A DNA stretch of 64,000 nt. It comes from Gemmobacter lutimaris. GTDB lineage: Bacteria; Pseudomonadota; Alphaproteobacteria; Rhodobacterales; Rhodobacteraceae. The DNA is taken from the NCBI RefSeq assembly GCF_003570715.1, contig NZ_QXXQ01000005.1, positions 186,001 to 250,000 on the forward strand, given 5' to 3'. A model generated the notes under the pieces. It had not been told where the DNA came from and made no database searches. It saw only the letters and a program-made list of their open reading frames with translations. Both the position numbers and the translations under genes were made by a program. Positions 17,909 through 27,056 of the stretch are shown here, piece by piece (positions within the stretch are counted from its first letter, which is position 1; the number at the start of each line of letters is the position of its first letter).

Positions 17909-19468
17909 ATGAGCGACGATCAGGGCCGCAAACGCAGCCGCGCCGGTGGCCGGGCGGGCAATCAGGCGCGTGCCGGTACCGCCGTGATCGACCAGATGCC
18001 CTGGCGTATCCCGGTGCTGCCTGACGCCCCGGTAGAGCCGCTGGACGCCGAAGGTGTGCAGCGTGTGCATAGCACCGCCATGCGCATCCTGAAGGAAATC
18101 GGCATCGAGATGCTGAACCCCGAAGCCTGCGAGATCCTGAAACAGGCGGGGTGCAAGGTTTCGGGCACCAATGTGAAGATGGACGAGGATTTCGTGATGG
18201 AGATGGTGCGCAAGGCGCCGTCGCAATTCACCATCACGCCGCGGAACCCGGAACGCGAGATCATCCTTGGCGGGCGACACATGGTGTTCGTCAATGTCTC
18301 GTCCCCGCCGAATGCCTGGGATCTGGAACGCGGCAAGCGATCCGGCGATTTCGAGACGTTCAAGGAATTCATGAAGCTGACGCAGTACTTCAACTGCATC
18401 CATATCGCCGGCGGCTACCCGGTGGAGCCGATCGACATTCACCCTTCGGTGCGGCATCTGGACTGCCTGTTCGAAAAGCTGACGCTCACCGACAAGGTGT
18501 GCCACGCCTACAGCCTTGGCGCCGAGCGGGTCGAGGATGTGATGGAGATGGTGCGCCTTGCCGGCGGGCTCAGCCATGATGAGTTCGAGGCCAAGCCGCG
18601 GATGTATACCAACATCAATTCGGTCTCGCCCCTGAAACACGATTATCCGATGCTGGATGGTGCGATGCGGCTGGCGCGGCGGCGGCAACCGGTGGTGGTG
18701 ACGCCCTTCACGCTGGCGGGCGCCATGGCGCCGGTCACCATGTCAGGCGCGGTGGCGCTGTCGCTGGCCGAGGCGCTGTCTGCCATTGCGCTGCTGCAAT
18801 ACATCAGCCCCGGCTGCCCGGTGGCTATCGGCACCTTCACGTCGAACGTCGATATGAAATCCGGCGCCCCGGCCTTTGGCACGCCGGAATACATGCGGGC
18901 GACACAGATGACCGGGCAGCTTGTGCGCTTCTACGGCGTGCCGCAGCGGTCTTCCGGCGTCTGTGCGGCCAATGTGCCGGATGGCCAGAGCATGTGGGAA
19001 ACCTGCAATTCGCTTTGGGCTGCCGTGCAGGCCGGGTCCAACATGGTCTATCATGCGGCCGGTTGGCTGGAGGGCGGGCTGATCGCCAGCCCCGAGAAAT
19101 TCGTGATGGATTGCGAGGTGCTGCAAATGATTCAGCGCTACTGCGAGCCGCAGACCTTTGCCACCGGCGACGACGATCTGGCCTTTGACGCGATCCGCGA
19201 AGTGGGCGCTGGCGGGCATTACTTTGGCTGCCAGCATACTCAGGACCGTTATCAGACCGCCTTCTATTCTCCCTTCCTTGCCGACTGGCGCAATTACGAG
19301 GCGTGGCATCAGGATGGTGCGGTCTGGACGGCGGAACGTGCGCACCGGATGTATAAACAGATCCTCGCCGATTTCACCCCGCCCCCCATTGAGGGCGACC
19401 GTCTGGAGGCGCTGACCCGCTTCGTGGCGCAGCGCAAGCAGGAAGGCGGGGCGCCCACTGATTTCTGA
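17909..19468 (+). CDS. MttB-family methyltransferase (non-pyrrolysine)
   Basis: A 519-residue protein of the trimethylamine methyltransferase (MttB) superfamily, recognisable by the TIM-barrel segments YTNINSVSPLKHDYPMLDG, VTPFTLAGAMAPVTMSGA and FGTPEYMRATQMTGQLVRFY. It has no in-frame amber codon, so it is the pyrrolysine-free type that demethylates quaternary amines such as glycine betaine to a corrinoid protein. No corrinoid protein gene is adjacent. The start MSDDQGRKR at 17909 follows GGAGAACGGG. Confidence 0.85.
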   Translation: MSDDQGRKRSRAGGRAGNQARAGTAVIDQMPWRIPVLPDAPVEPLDAEGVQRVHSTAMRILKEIGIEMLNPEACEILKQAGCKVSGTNVKMDEDFVMEMVRKAPSQFTITPRNPEREIILGGRHMVFVNVSSPPNAWDLERGKRSGDFETFKEFMKLTQYFNCIHIAGGYPVEPIDIHPSVRHLDCLFEKLTLTDKVCHAYSLGAERVEDVMEMVRLAGGLSHDEFEAKPRMYTNINSVSPLKHDYPMLDGAMRLARRRQPVVVTPFTLAGAMAPVTMSGAVALSLAEALSAIALLQYISPGCPVAIGTFTSNVDMKSGAPAFGTPEYMRATQMTGQLVRFYGVPQRSSGVCAANVPDGQSMWETCNSLWAAVQAGSNMVYHAAGWLEGGLIASPEKFVMDCEVLQMIQRYCEPQTFATGDDDLAFDAIREVGAGGHYFGCQHTQDRYQTAFYSPFLADWRNYEAWHQDGAVWTAERAHRMYKQILADFTPPPIEGDRLEALTRFVAQRKQEGGAPTDF

Positions 19469-19526
19469 CCGCCTTTCCCTTGCCCCCGGGGCGGGATAAC
19501 CTGCGCCGGAACGGCAGGAGGCAGGC

Positions 19527-21263
19527 ATGGACCGGCAGATTTCGCAACGCATCGCCATGGCGGCGACCGGGGGGGTGGCAGGGCTGGCCTTCTTTGTGCT
19601 GGGCCAGATCCATGATTATCAGCTGCTGCCCGAACGCGCGGCACTGGCGCTGACCGGCTTTACGCTCGTATTCTTCGTTGCCGTTCTGGGCATGGCCGGA
19701 CCGCTGTCCTTGCGCCGCGCGCTGCTGACCGCGTTGCCGCTGGCGCTGAGTGTCGGTCTTGGCCTTGCATGGGTCAGCCTGCGCTTCGTCTCGCTGGACC
19801 AGATGTTTGGCACGCCCACCGTGATCCTTTCCGCGCTTGCGCTGACCTTCCTGCCGCAACCCTTTCTGGTGGCAGCGCAGCAAAGCCACTGGCGCGACTA
19901 TCGCCTGCTGTTTACCGAAGCCTGGACCATCGTGATCCGCTACGCGGCGGCCTGGCTGTTCGTCGGCATCGTCTGGGCTGTGCTGTTCCTGTCGGATGCA
20001 CTGCTGAAGACCGTGGGTATCGGCCTGCTGGGCGATCTGATCAGCGCACCGCTGTTCAGCCCGATCATCACGGGTATCGCGCTGGGCCTTGGCATCGCCG
20101 TTATCGACGAGATGTCGGACGTGATGTCACCTTACCTGATCCTGCGGTTGTTGCGGTTGCTGCTGCCGGTATTGCTGCTGGTGGTTCTGCTGTTCCTTGT
20201 GGTGCTGCCGGTGCAGGGGCTGGACGGGCTGTTCGGCTCGCTTTCGGCGGCGGCGACGCTGCTGACCATTGCGGCTACCGGGGCAACGCTGGTGACCTCG
20301 GCCGTCGATCAGTCGGACGACGAGGCCGCGCGCGCCGCGCCGGTGCGGCTGGCCGCGCGGGCGATGGCTGTGCTGATCCTCGCGCCTGCCGTGCTGGGGG
20401 CATGGGCGATCTGGCTGCGTGTCGGGCAATATGGCTGGACCCCCGAACGGGTGCTGGCTGCTGTGATCGCGGGCTTCGGGTTGGGCTACGGTCTGCTTTA
20501 TGCTCTGGCCGCCCTGCGTCCGGGCAACTGGATGGCCCGGTTGCGGCAGGCCAATATCGTGATGGCACTTGTGCTGATCGCGGTGGCGGCGGCGCTTCTG
20601 ACCCCGATCCTCAACCCCGAGCGTATCGCCGTCCAAAGCCAGCTTGCCCGGCTGGACACAGGCCGCGTTGCCGTGGCCCGTTTCGATCTGGAGGCGATGC
20701 AAGGCTGGGGACGGTCCGGCCGCGACGCGGTTGAGGCATTGCGCCAGCGCGCGACCGAGCCGGGGCAGGAGGCGCTGGCCGAGCTGTTTGTGCGCAAGCC
20801 ACTGGCAGCCCCGGCATCGCCCGAGGATGCGGCGGCGCTGCGCAAGGAGATTGCGACCCTCATGCCGGTCCGGCCTGCGACGGCCGCGGCGCTGCGTGAT
20901 CGCGTTCTGGCGGATCTGGCGGCGCCCGAACTGGCGGACTGGCGGCAGACCTGTCTGCATGAATTGCCGGGCGGCGGTGCGCCGGGATGCCTGATGATTG
21001 TGGGCGATTTCTGGCCACATGCACCGGGGGACGAGGCGCTTGTCTTGCTGTTGCGCGATGGCGGCGCGCTGGATGTGACTGGTTTTGGCTGGCGCGATGG
21101 CTTGTCCGAGCGGCGGTATGTCAGCCCGCTGGAAGGTCGCCTGCCGGAAGGGGCCGAGGCCGTGGCATTGCTGCGCCGCTTTGCCGAAACCCAGCCCGAG
21201 ATCGTGCCGGTGCCGCTGAACGCCCTGCGTCTTGGGGATGCCGTGCTGCCGCTGCTGCCCTAA
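19527..21263 (+). CDS. DUF4153 membrane protein
   Basis: A 578-residue protein. About 380 N-terminal residues hold ten or so membrane helices, including the strongly hydrophobic LLLPVLLLVVLLFLVVLPVQ. The C-terminal 200 residues are soluble. The order of helices and the SLDQMFGTP and SPIITGIALGLGIAVIDE segments fit DUF4153, a family of unknown function common in Rhodobacteraceae. ATG 19527 is preceded by GGCAGGAGGCAGGC. Confidence 0.8.
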   Translation: MDRQISQRIAMAATGGVAGLAFFVLGQIHDYQLLPERAALALTGFTLVFFVAVLGMAGPLSLRRALLTALPLALSVGLGLAWVSLRFVSLDQMFGTPTVILSALALTFLPQPFLVAAQQSHWRDYRLLFTEAWTIVIRYAAAWLFVGIVWAVLFLSDALLKTVGIGLLGDLISAPLFSPIITGIALGLGIAVIDEMSDVMSPYLILRLLRLLLPVLLLVVLLFLVVLPVQGLDGLFGSLSAAATLLTIAATGATLVTSAVDQSDDEAARAAPVRLAARAMAVLILAPAVLGAWAIWLRVGQYGWTPERVLAAVIAGFGLGYGLLYALAALRPGNWMARLRQANIVMALVLIAVAAALLTPILNPERIAVQSQLARLDTGRVAVARFDLEAMQGWGRSGRDAVEALRQRATEPGQEALAELFVRKPLAAPASPEDAAALRKEIATLMPVRPATAAALRDRVLADLAAPELADWRQTCLHELPGGGAPGCLMIVGDFWPHAPGDEALVLLLRDGGALDVTGFGWRDGLSERRYVSPLEGRLPEGAEAVALLRRFAETQPEIVPVPLNALRLGDAVLPLLP

Positions 21264-21316
21264 GGGCTTTGTTAAGGCCCGTGCCCTAGCCTTGCGGGAA
21301 TCCGAGGGGGTTTCCG

Positions 21317-21913
21317 ATGCACGGTCTGATCAACAGGGCGATCCAGTGCTTTCTGCGCGATACCTATGGCGCGCCGGTCTGGGCGACCGTCGCGCAGGAG
21401 GCGGAGCCGGGGCTTGAAGGGTTTGAGCCGATGCTCGTTTATGACCCCGATCTGACCGACCGGGTGATCGACGCCGCTGCACGGCTTCTGGCCCGGCCGC
21501 GCGATAGCGTGCTGGAGGATCTGGGCATTTATCTGGTGTCGCATCCCAATGTGCAGGCGCTGCGGCGGCTCTTGCGCTTCGGCGGGGTCACTTTCGTCGA
21601 TTTTCTGCAATCATTGGAAGAATTGCCCGGTCGCGCCCGGCTGGCGGTACCCGACATTGATCTGCCCGTGCTGGAACTGCAGGATCATTCCGCCACCGAA
21701 TTCACCCTGACCTGCCGCTCGCCGATCCGGGGGGCGGGGCATGTGGTGGTCGGCCTGTTGCGGGCGATGGCGGATGACTACGGCGCGCTGTGCCTTGTCG
21801 ATCATGGCGGGTGTGCGGGCGACTGCGAAAGGATCGAGATAACGCTTGCGAAAACCGGGTTCAGCGCCGGTCGGCAGTTCGATCTGGCGCGCGTCATGCC
21901 GGGAGGGGCGTAA
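21317..21913 (+). CDS. H-NOX (heme NO-binding) domain protein, apparently lacking the usual proximal histidine
   Basis: A 198-residue protein with the H-NOX opening MHGLINRAIQCFLRDTYG and the RRLLRFGGVTFVDFLQSLEEL helix. By eye, the position of the proximal heme ligand (His105 in soluble guanylate cyclase beta) is Pro104 here (EELPGRARLAVP), and the YxSxR propionate motif appears as CRSPI. His76 (SHPN) is an alternative ligand. It is translationally coupled to an HNOBA-GGDEF cyclase, the classic H-NOX partner, so it should be a signal input even if heme binding is altered. Confidence 0.82.
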   Translation: MHGLINRAIQCFLRDTYGAPVWATVAQEAEPGLEGFEPMLVYDPDLTDRVIDAAARLLARPRDSVLEDLGIYLVSHPNVQALRRLLRFGGVTFVDFLQSLEELPGRARLAVPDIDLPVLELQDHSATEFTLTCRSPIRGAGHVVVGLLRAMADDYGALCLVDHGGCAGDCERIEITLAKTGFSAGRQFDLARVMPGGA

Positions 21914-22911
21914 TGCGTCCCGCTAGTTTCGACGCATCGGCCCTTGGTCTTCTGTTGCCGCTGCATCTGTATGTCGCGGCAGACGGACGCTTGCGCGGTT
22001 TTGGCCCGACGGCAGCCAAACTTCTGAGCCAGACCTGCGGGGGCGCCAGTTTCTTTGACGTGTTCGAGATCAGGCGCCCGTCCGGTATCCTTGACATCGC
22101 AGGGTTGCAGCGCGTCACCGGGCAGCGACTTGTCCTTTCTGCGCGGGCGGTCCCGATGACGCCGTTTCGTGCCATAGCCGTGCCGCTGGCCGTGGGGCAG
22201 GGACTGCTGGTCAACCTGTCCTTCGGGATCGACATCATGGATGCCGTGCGCCGCCATGCCCTGACCAGCGCCGATTTCGCGCCAACCGAACTGGCCATGG
22301 AACTGCTTTATGTGGTCGAGGCCAAATCTGCCGTCACGGATGAATTGCGGGGTTTGACCCTGCGCCTGCAGGGGGCGAAGACCGTGGCGGAGGAGCAGGC
22401 GGCAACCGATGCGCTGACCGGCCTGCGTAATCGCCGCGCGTTCGAGCTTGCCTTGCAGCGCACGATTGATGCGGGTCAAACGTTTGGATTGATGCACCTT
22501 GATCTGGATTTCTTCAAACAGGTAAACGACAGCCTTGGCCATGCGGCGGGCGATCATGTGCTGCGCATGGTCGCGCGCGTCCTGACAACGGAAACCCGGA
22601 GCGGTGACACGTTGGCGCGGATCGGCGGAGACGAATTCATGCTCCTCCTGCCCGGAGCTACCGATCCGACGCGACTGGTGGATATCGCTCACCGGATCAT
22701 TTCCCGCATTTCTGACCCGATCGCATACGAGGGGCAGATCTGCCGGGTGGCTGCCTCGGTCGGCATAACAATGTCGGGCTTTTATCACCCGCCGGAGGCT
22801 GCGACAGTCATGCAGGATTCCGATCTTGCGCTTTATGCCGCGAAACACGCGGGCCGGGGGTGCGCACGGATGCACCGGCCCGACAGCGCAACACTGGATG
22901 TCGGGCCATGA
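21913..22911 (+). CDS. HNOBA-GGDEF diguanylate cyclase
   Basis: A 332-residue protein whose ATG shares a base with the H-NOX stop (TAATG). Residues about 10-125 match the HNOBA domain (LHLYVAADGRLRGFGPTAAK), and a coiled linker of about 60 residues follows. The GGDEF domain has DALTGLRNRRAF, LDLDFFKQVNDSLGH and RIGGDEF near residue 238. RSGD five residues before GGDEF is an intact product-inhibition I-site. It should make cyclic di-GMP under control of the H-NOX partner. Confidence 0.9.
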   Translation: MRPASFDASALGLLLPLHLYVAADGRLRGFGPTAAKLLSQTCGGASFFDVFEIRRPSGILDIAGLQRVTGQRLVLSARAVPMTPFRAIAVPLAVGQGLLVNLSFGIDIMDAVRRHALTSADFAPTELAMELLYVVEAKSAVTDELRGLTLRLQGAKTVAEEQAATDALTGLRNRRAFELALQRTIDAGQTFGLMHLDLDFFKQVNDSLGHAAGDHVLRMVARVLTTETRSGDTLARIGGDEFMLLLPGATDPTRLVDIAHRIISRISDPIAYEGQICRVAASVGITMSGFYHPPEAATVMQDSDLALYAAKHAGRGCARMHRPDSATLDVGP

Positions 22912-22917
22912 CGCGCC

Positions 22918-24156
22918 TCAGATCGGGGTGGACGGCGCCCCCCCTTCGAAATGGTTCGGACGGCTGTAGTCGCAGGGGGCTTCCTGCATCTGAAGGTGCA
23001 GTTGCGTTCCGGTATAGGGATGCGCGCGCGCCACCGCTTCGTCAAAATCAATACCAAGGCCCGGCGCCTCGGGCGGCAGGATATAGCCGTCTTCCCAGCG
23101 GATCGAATTCCGGATCAGTTTCTGGTGGAAGGCCCCACCCGTTTCAATGGTTTCGGCAATCAGCAGATTGGGGATCGAAGCCGCCAGATGCACATTCGCC
23201 GCCCATTCCACCGGCCCTGCATAAAGATGAGGCGCCATCTGGGCATTGAACACCTCGGCCATGGCGGCGATCTTCTTCGCTTCCCAGATGCCACCGACCC
23301 GTCCCAGCGCGGGTTGCAGGATTTTGACACCGCCTGCCCGCAGCAGGGTGCCGAATTCGGCCTTGGTGGTCATCCGCTCGCCCGTCGCCAGCGGCACACG
23401 CACCGATTTCGCCACTTCGGCGAATTCCAGCAGATTGTCGGGCGGGATCGGCTCTTCATACCACAGCGGGTTGTATGGTTCGAGCTCGCGCCCCAGACGG
23501 ATCGCGCCGGGGGTGCTGAACTGGCCATGGGTGCCGAACAGCAGGTCTACCCGGTCGCCCACCGCCGCGCGGATGGCGCGACAGAAGACGACGGAACGGG
23601 TGATGTCGGACATGGCGGGTTCGTGCCCGCCGCGAATGGTATAGGGACCAGCCGGGTCGAACTTCACCGCTGTAAAGCCAAGATCCATGAAACGCACGGC
23701 CGCTTCGGCCGCCATCTCGGGCGAGACCCAGAATTCGGCGCTTTCCCGGCCGGGTTCGGGGTAAAGATAGGTATAGGAACGGATGCGTTCATTGATCCGC
23801 CCCCCCAGAAGTGCCCAGACGGGGCGGTTGCGCGCCTTGCCAAGGATGTCCCAGCAAGCGATCTCCAGCCCTGAAAAGGCGCCCATTACCGTGGGATCGG
23901 GCCGTTGGGTGAAGCCCGAGGAATAGGCGCGGCGGAACATCAGCTCGATGTTTTCCGGGTTTTCGCCCTGCATGTGGCGTTCGAACACATCTTCGATCAC
24001 CGCCTGCATGGCCTTCGGGCCGACGGTCGAGGCATAGCATTCGCCATACCCCGTGATGCCGTCATCGGTCGTCAGCTTCGGGAAAATCCAGTATCGCCCG
24101 CCCCAGCCCGGTGCGGGCGGAGCGACGATGAAGAGTTCCAGATCCTTCAGCTTCAT
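22918..24156 (-). CDS. Mandelate racemase/muconate lactonizing enzyme family protein (sugar-acid dehydratase-like)
   Basis: A 412-residue enolase-superfamily protein. The barrel carries AVKFDPAGP (KxD-type position), the metal-ligand regions LFGTHGQFS and WYEEPIPPDN, ATGERMTT and the C-terminal IAETIETGGAF. The layout resembles acid-sugar dehydratases such as galactonate dehydratase, but the exact substrate is not determined. The start MKLKDLELF at 24156 follows GGGGAGA. Its promoter region contains a perfect TGCGAC-N7-GTCGCA palindrome. Confidence 0.82.
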   Translation of the reverse strand: MKLKDLELFIVAPPAPGWGGRYWIFPKLTTDDGITGYGECYASTVGPKAMQAVIEDVFERHMQGENPENIELMFRRAYSSGFTQRPDPTVMGAFSGLEIACWDILGKARNRPVWALLGGRINERIRSYTYLYPEPGRESAEFWVSPEMAAEAAVRFMDLGFTAVKFDPAGPYTIRGGHEPAMSDITRSVVFCRAIRAAVGDRVDLLFGTHGQFSTPGAIRLGRELEPYNPLWYEEPIPPDNLLEFAEVAKSVRVPLATGERMTTKAEFGTLLRAGGVKILQPALGRVGGIWEAKKIAAMAEVFNAQMAPHLYAGPVEWAANVHLAASIPNLLIAETIETGGAFHQKLIRNSIRWEDGYILPPEAPGLGIDFDEAVARAHPYTGTQLHLQMQEAPCDYSRPNHFEGGAPSTPI

Positions 24157-24471
24157 GTGCTGTCTCCCCTGTCGCTGAGGCGGGGCCAGTCGATTTCCGT
24201 CGCCCGCTCCCGCTGTGTTCAGGAGAAAGGCTAAGCCCGCAATGGACTTGAGGCCAGTGATTGCGCGACAAGGGTGGCCTGTGTGCGACAATTTCCGTCG
24301 CAAATGCGGCGCCTGCGTCGCGGTGGAGATTTGTGCCTGCAAACCGATCTGGATGTCGTGAAAGGACAAGGTTGTCACAAGCGAAAGATCGCACGGATCA
24401 GGAATGCTTATGTTATTTCAATATATCAGCCGTCTTCTTTCGCACGGACCATAATTGCCGGATTGTTCGAT
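24157..24471. other. Intergenic promoter region of the enolase-superfamily gene
   Basis: This 315-bp gap holds no credible gene. Its right half is AT-richer (ATGTTATTTCAATATATCAG near 24410) than its surroundings, and it includes the 24284-24302 palindrome. It probably carries the leftward promoter of the downstream dehydratase-like gene. Confidence 0.5.
24284..24302. promoter_or_regulatory. TGCGAC-N7-GTCGCA palindrome
   Basis: Two perfect 6-bp arms at 24284-24289 and 24297-24302 lie about 130 bp upstream of the leftward gene at 24156. The dyad suits a dimeric regulator of the GntR, IclR or LysR kind. No regulator gene is adjacent. Confidence 0.4.
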
Positions 24472-25254
24472 TTACACATGACCTATGCGGCGCAAGAAGC
24501 CGGAAAGCGCCTCGGCAAATGCTTCGGGAGCATCGACTGGCGGCAGATGGCCTGAACCGCGCAGCAGGCGAAACTCGGCTCCGGCGATCAGTTCGGCGGT
24601 TTCGCGCACCAGATCAGGCGGGGTCGATCCGTCCTCGCTGCCGGAAAGGACCAGCGTTGGCAGGGTCAGGCTGGCGGTCGGGGTATAGAAATCTGTCCCG
24701 CCAATCGCGGCGCAGGCGCCGACATAGCCATCAGGCTGACAGGCCATCACCCGTTCGCGCCATGGCAGATGACGATCCTCTGCGCGGAAACGGCGGCTGA
24801 ACCAGCGCTCCATCGTGGCATCGGCCACGGCTTCCATCCCGGTATCGGCTACGGATTGCGCACGGGCCTGCCACTGGCTTTCGATACCGATGCGCGCGGC
24901 GGTATTCGACAGGACCATGCCGCGCACCAGATCCAGCCGCTTGACGGCCAGCCCCTGCGCCACAAGCCCGCCCATCGACAAGCCGACGAAAACGCAATCC
25001 TTCACCCCCAGATGATCCAGCAGGCGTTCCGCATCGCGCACCAGCGCGCCCATTGTGTAGGGTGGTGCGGGCACGTCCGACCCGCCATGGCCGCGATGGT
25101 CATAGCGGATCAGCCGGAGGCCAGGGGGCAACAGCGGCAGCACCGCGTCCCACATCGTCAGGTCAAGGCCAAGCGCGTGGGAAAAGACAACAGGCGCACC
25201 AGAACCTTCATCGCGGTAGTTCAGGCGCAGGTCGGGCAGAAAGGCCAGCGGCAT
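24472..25254 (-). CDS. pcaD: Alpha/beta hydrolase, 3-oxoadipate enol-lactonase-like
   Basis: A 260-residue alpha/beta hydrolase with oxyanion segment FSHALGLDLTMWD, nucleophile elbow GLSMGG (Ser about 98), an acidic residue near VLSGSEDGSTPP and His in GSGHLPPVDAP. The length and GLSMGGLVAQGLA resemble PcaD of the beta-ketoadipate pathway, but no other pca gene is nearby, so a different ester or lactone is possible. It is the last gene of a four-gene minus-strand operon, 3 bp after the dehydratase. Confidence 0.7.
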   Translation of the reverse strand: MPLAFLPDLRLNYRDEGSGAPVVFSHALGLDLTMWDAVLPLLPPGLRLIRYDHRGHGGSDVPAPPYTMGALVRDAERLLDHLGVKDCVFVGLSMGGLVAQGLAVKRLDLVRGMVLSNTAARIGIESQWQARAQSVADTGMEAVADATMERWFSRRFRAEDRHLPWRERVMACQPDGYVGACAAIGGTDFYTPTASLTLPTLVLSGSEDGSTPPDLVRETAELIAGAEFRLLRGSGHLPPVDAPEAFAEALSGFLRRIGHV

Positions 25255-25257
25255 GGC

Positions 25258-26235
25258 TCAGCCCCCGAAGCGCGACAGCGCCGAAGCGAAAAGGCCAGCG
25301 TCGATATTCCCGCCCGAGGCGATGACGATCACATCGTCGCCCTCGATCTGGTCGGGGCGGAACAGCGCGGCGGCAAGCGCCACGGCACCGCCGGGTTCCA
25401 GCACGATCTTCAGACGCGTGAAGGCCAGTGCGACGGCCTGCAACGCCTCGTCATCCGTCACGGCAAAGCCGGGGCCGCAGAGGCGGCGGTTGATCGGGAA
25501 GGTCAGCGCGCCGGGGGCGGGGGTGACGATGGCATCGCAAAGCGAGCCTGCCAGCCGGGCGTTGCGGCAGACCTCGCCACTGGCAAGGCTGCGGGCGGTG
25601 TCGTCAAAGCCTTCAGGTTCTGCCGGGCGAGGGCGCAGGCCGGGCGCGCGGCTTTCCAGCGCAAGCCCGACGCCGGCTGTCAGCCCGCCACCGCCGCAGG
25701 GAATGATGACATCCGCCTGCCGGATGCGGTGTTCGGTCGCCTGTTCCGCGATCTCAAGCCCACAGGTGCCTTGCCCGGCGATGACCTCGACCTCGTCATA
25801 GGGTTTGATCAGCGTCAGGCTGCGCTCGGCGGCGATACGGGCGCCGATGGCATCACGATTTTCACGCTCGCGGTCATAAAGCACAACCTCGGCACCAAGA
25901 TCGCGGGTATTGGCGATCTTCAGCCGGGGCGCGTCGCCGGGCATCACAATGACACAAGGCGCGCCGTGGCGTTGCGCAGCCAGTGCCACGCCCTGCGCAT
26001 GATTGCCCGAGGAATAGGCGATGACGCCCTTTTCGCGCTGGTTCGGTGTCAGGGCCGATACCGCCGACCAGCCGCCGCGAAACTTGAAAGAACCGGTATG
26101 TTGCAGGCATTCGGCCTTCACCCAGACCCGGCGCCCGGCAATGTCGTTCAGGAAGGCAGACCCCAGCAGCGGCGTGCGCAGCGCGTGGCCCGCCAGACGG
26201 GCGGCCGCGGCTTCGATATGGGCGATGTCGGTCAT
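25258..26235 (-). CDS. PLP-dependent threonine/serine dehydratase family protein
   Basis: A 325-residue fold-type II PLP enzyme. The Schiff-base Lys is in HTGSFKFRGGW (about 51), the PLP phosphate loop is PCGGGGL (about 180), and the SSGNHAQGVAL substrate loop is present. The C-terminal ACT domain of biosynthetic IlvA is absent, so it is a catabolic-type ammonia-lyase (threonine, serine or hydroxyaspartate-like). It overlaps the upstream hydrolase gene by 4 bp. Confidence 0.82.
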   Translation of the reverse strand: MTDIAHIEAAAARLAGHALRTPLLGSAFLNDIAGRRVWVKAECLQHTGSFKFRGGWSAVSALTPNQREKGVIAYSSGNHAQGVALAAQRHGAPCVIVMPGDAPRLKIANTRDLGAEVVLYDRERENRDAIGARIAAERSLTLIKPYDEVEVIAGQGTCGLEIAEQATEHRIRQADVIIPCGGGGLTAGVGLALESRAPGLRPRPAEPEGFDDTARSLASGEVCRNARLAGSLCDAIVTPAPGALTFPINRRLCGPGFAVTDDEALQAVALAFTRLKIVLEPGGAVALAAALFRPDQIEGDDVIVIASGGNIDAGLFASALSRFGG

Positions 26236-27056
26236 GCCATGCTCCTGATCCAGCGATGCAGAGCATCGACGGATTCGGTTTCGTCAAGGAAGGGGATATG
26301 GGCGCGGTCCGGCACATCGGCAAAGATCATGTCGGGGCGGCGTCGGCGCATCTCGGTCGCGGTCGCTTCGGACAGCAGATCGGAATTGGCCCCCCGGATC
26401 AACGCGACCGGCAGGTCCGCCAGCGCGTCGAACAGCGGCCAGGCTTCCGGCAGATCGCCCTTGAAGGCGGCAAGGAAAGCATCGCGCAGCGCCGGATCAT
26501 AGGTGATGCCAAGCCCGCGTTCAGTGGGCTTGTAATGCAGCCGCGCTTCCTCCAGCCAGCGGGTTGCGGGCACATTGGCAAAGCCCGGCATGTTGCGGGG
26601 CAGGGCCTCGGCCAGTGCTTCGTGGCTTTTGGCGCGGGGGTTGTGGCCGATGTAGTCGAAAATCCGCTCCAGCCCCGGACGTTCGATCACCGGGCCGATG
26701 TCGTTCAGCGCGGCGCCCAGCAACCGGTCCTTCGCGGTGGCAGCGAGGAACATGGCGATCAGCCCGCCGCGCGAGGTGCCCAGAACGGCGGCTTTGTCGA
26801 TTTTCAGATGATCCAGCAGGCGCAGCGCATCCTGCGCCTCTTGGGGCACGGTGTAGGTATCGGCGCCGGTCCATTCGCTGGCGCCGCGCCCCCGGTAATC
26901 CATGCGGATCAGCCGGACGGGTGGCATATGCGGGATCATGTAATCGAAATCGCCCATTGTGCGGGTCAGGCCGGGCAGGCACAGCACAGGCAGCCCCGCG
27001 CCTTCGTCCTTGTAGGCAAGGCGGGCGCCATCGGCAGCAGCGAAGAATTCGGTCAT
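26232..27056 (-). CDS. Alpha/beta hydrolase
   Basis: A 274-residue hydrolase with LCLPGLTRTMGDFDYM, the RMDYRGRGASEW strand, nucleophile elbow GTSRGG (Ser about 96) and a C-terminal His in VPDRAHIPFLDE. The Arg after the nucleophile (SRGG) distinguishes it from PcaD-like enzymes. The substrate is unknown. Four-base overlaps with both neighbours place it second in the operon. Confidence 0.8.
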   Translation of the reverse strand: MTEFFAAADGARLAYKDEGAGLPVLCLPGLTRTMGDFDYMIPHMPPVRLIRMDYRGRGASEWTGADTYTVPQEAQDALRLLDHLKIDKAAVLGTSRGGLIAMFLAATAKDRLLGAALNDIGPVIERPGLERIFDYIGHNPRAKSHEALAEALPRNMPGFANVPATRWLEEARLHYKPTERGLGITYDPALRDAFLAAFKGDLPEAWPLFDALADLPVALIRGANSDLLSEATATEMRRRRPDMIFADVPDRAHIPFLDETESVDALHRWIRSMA

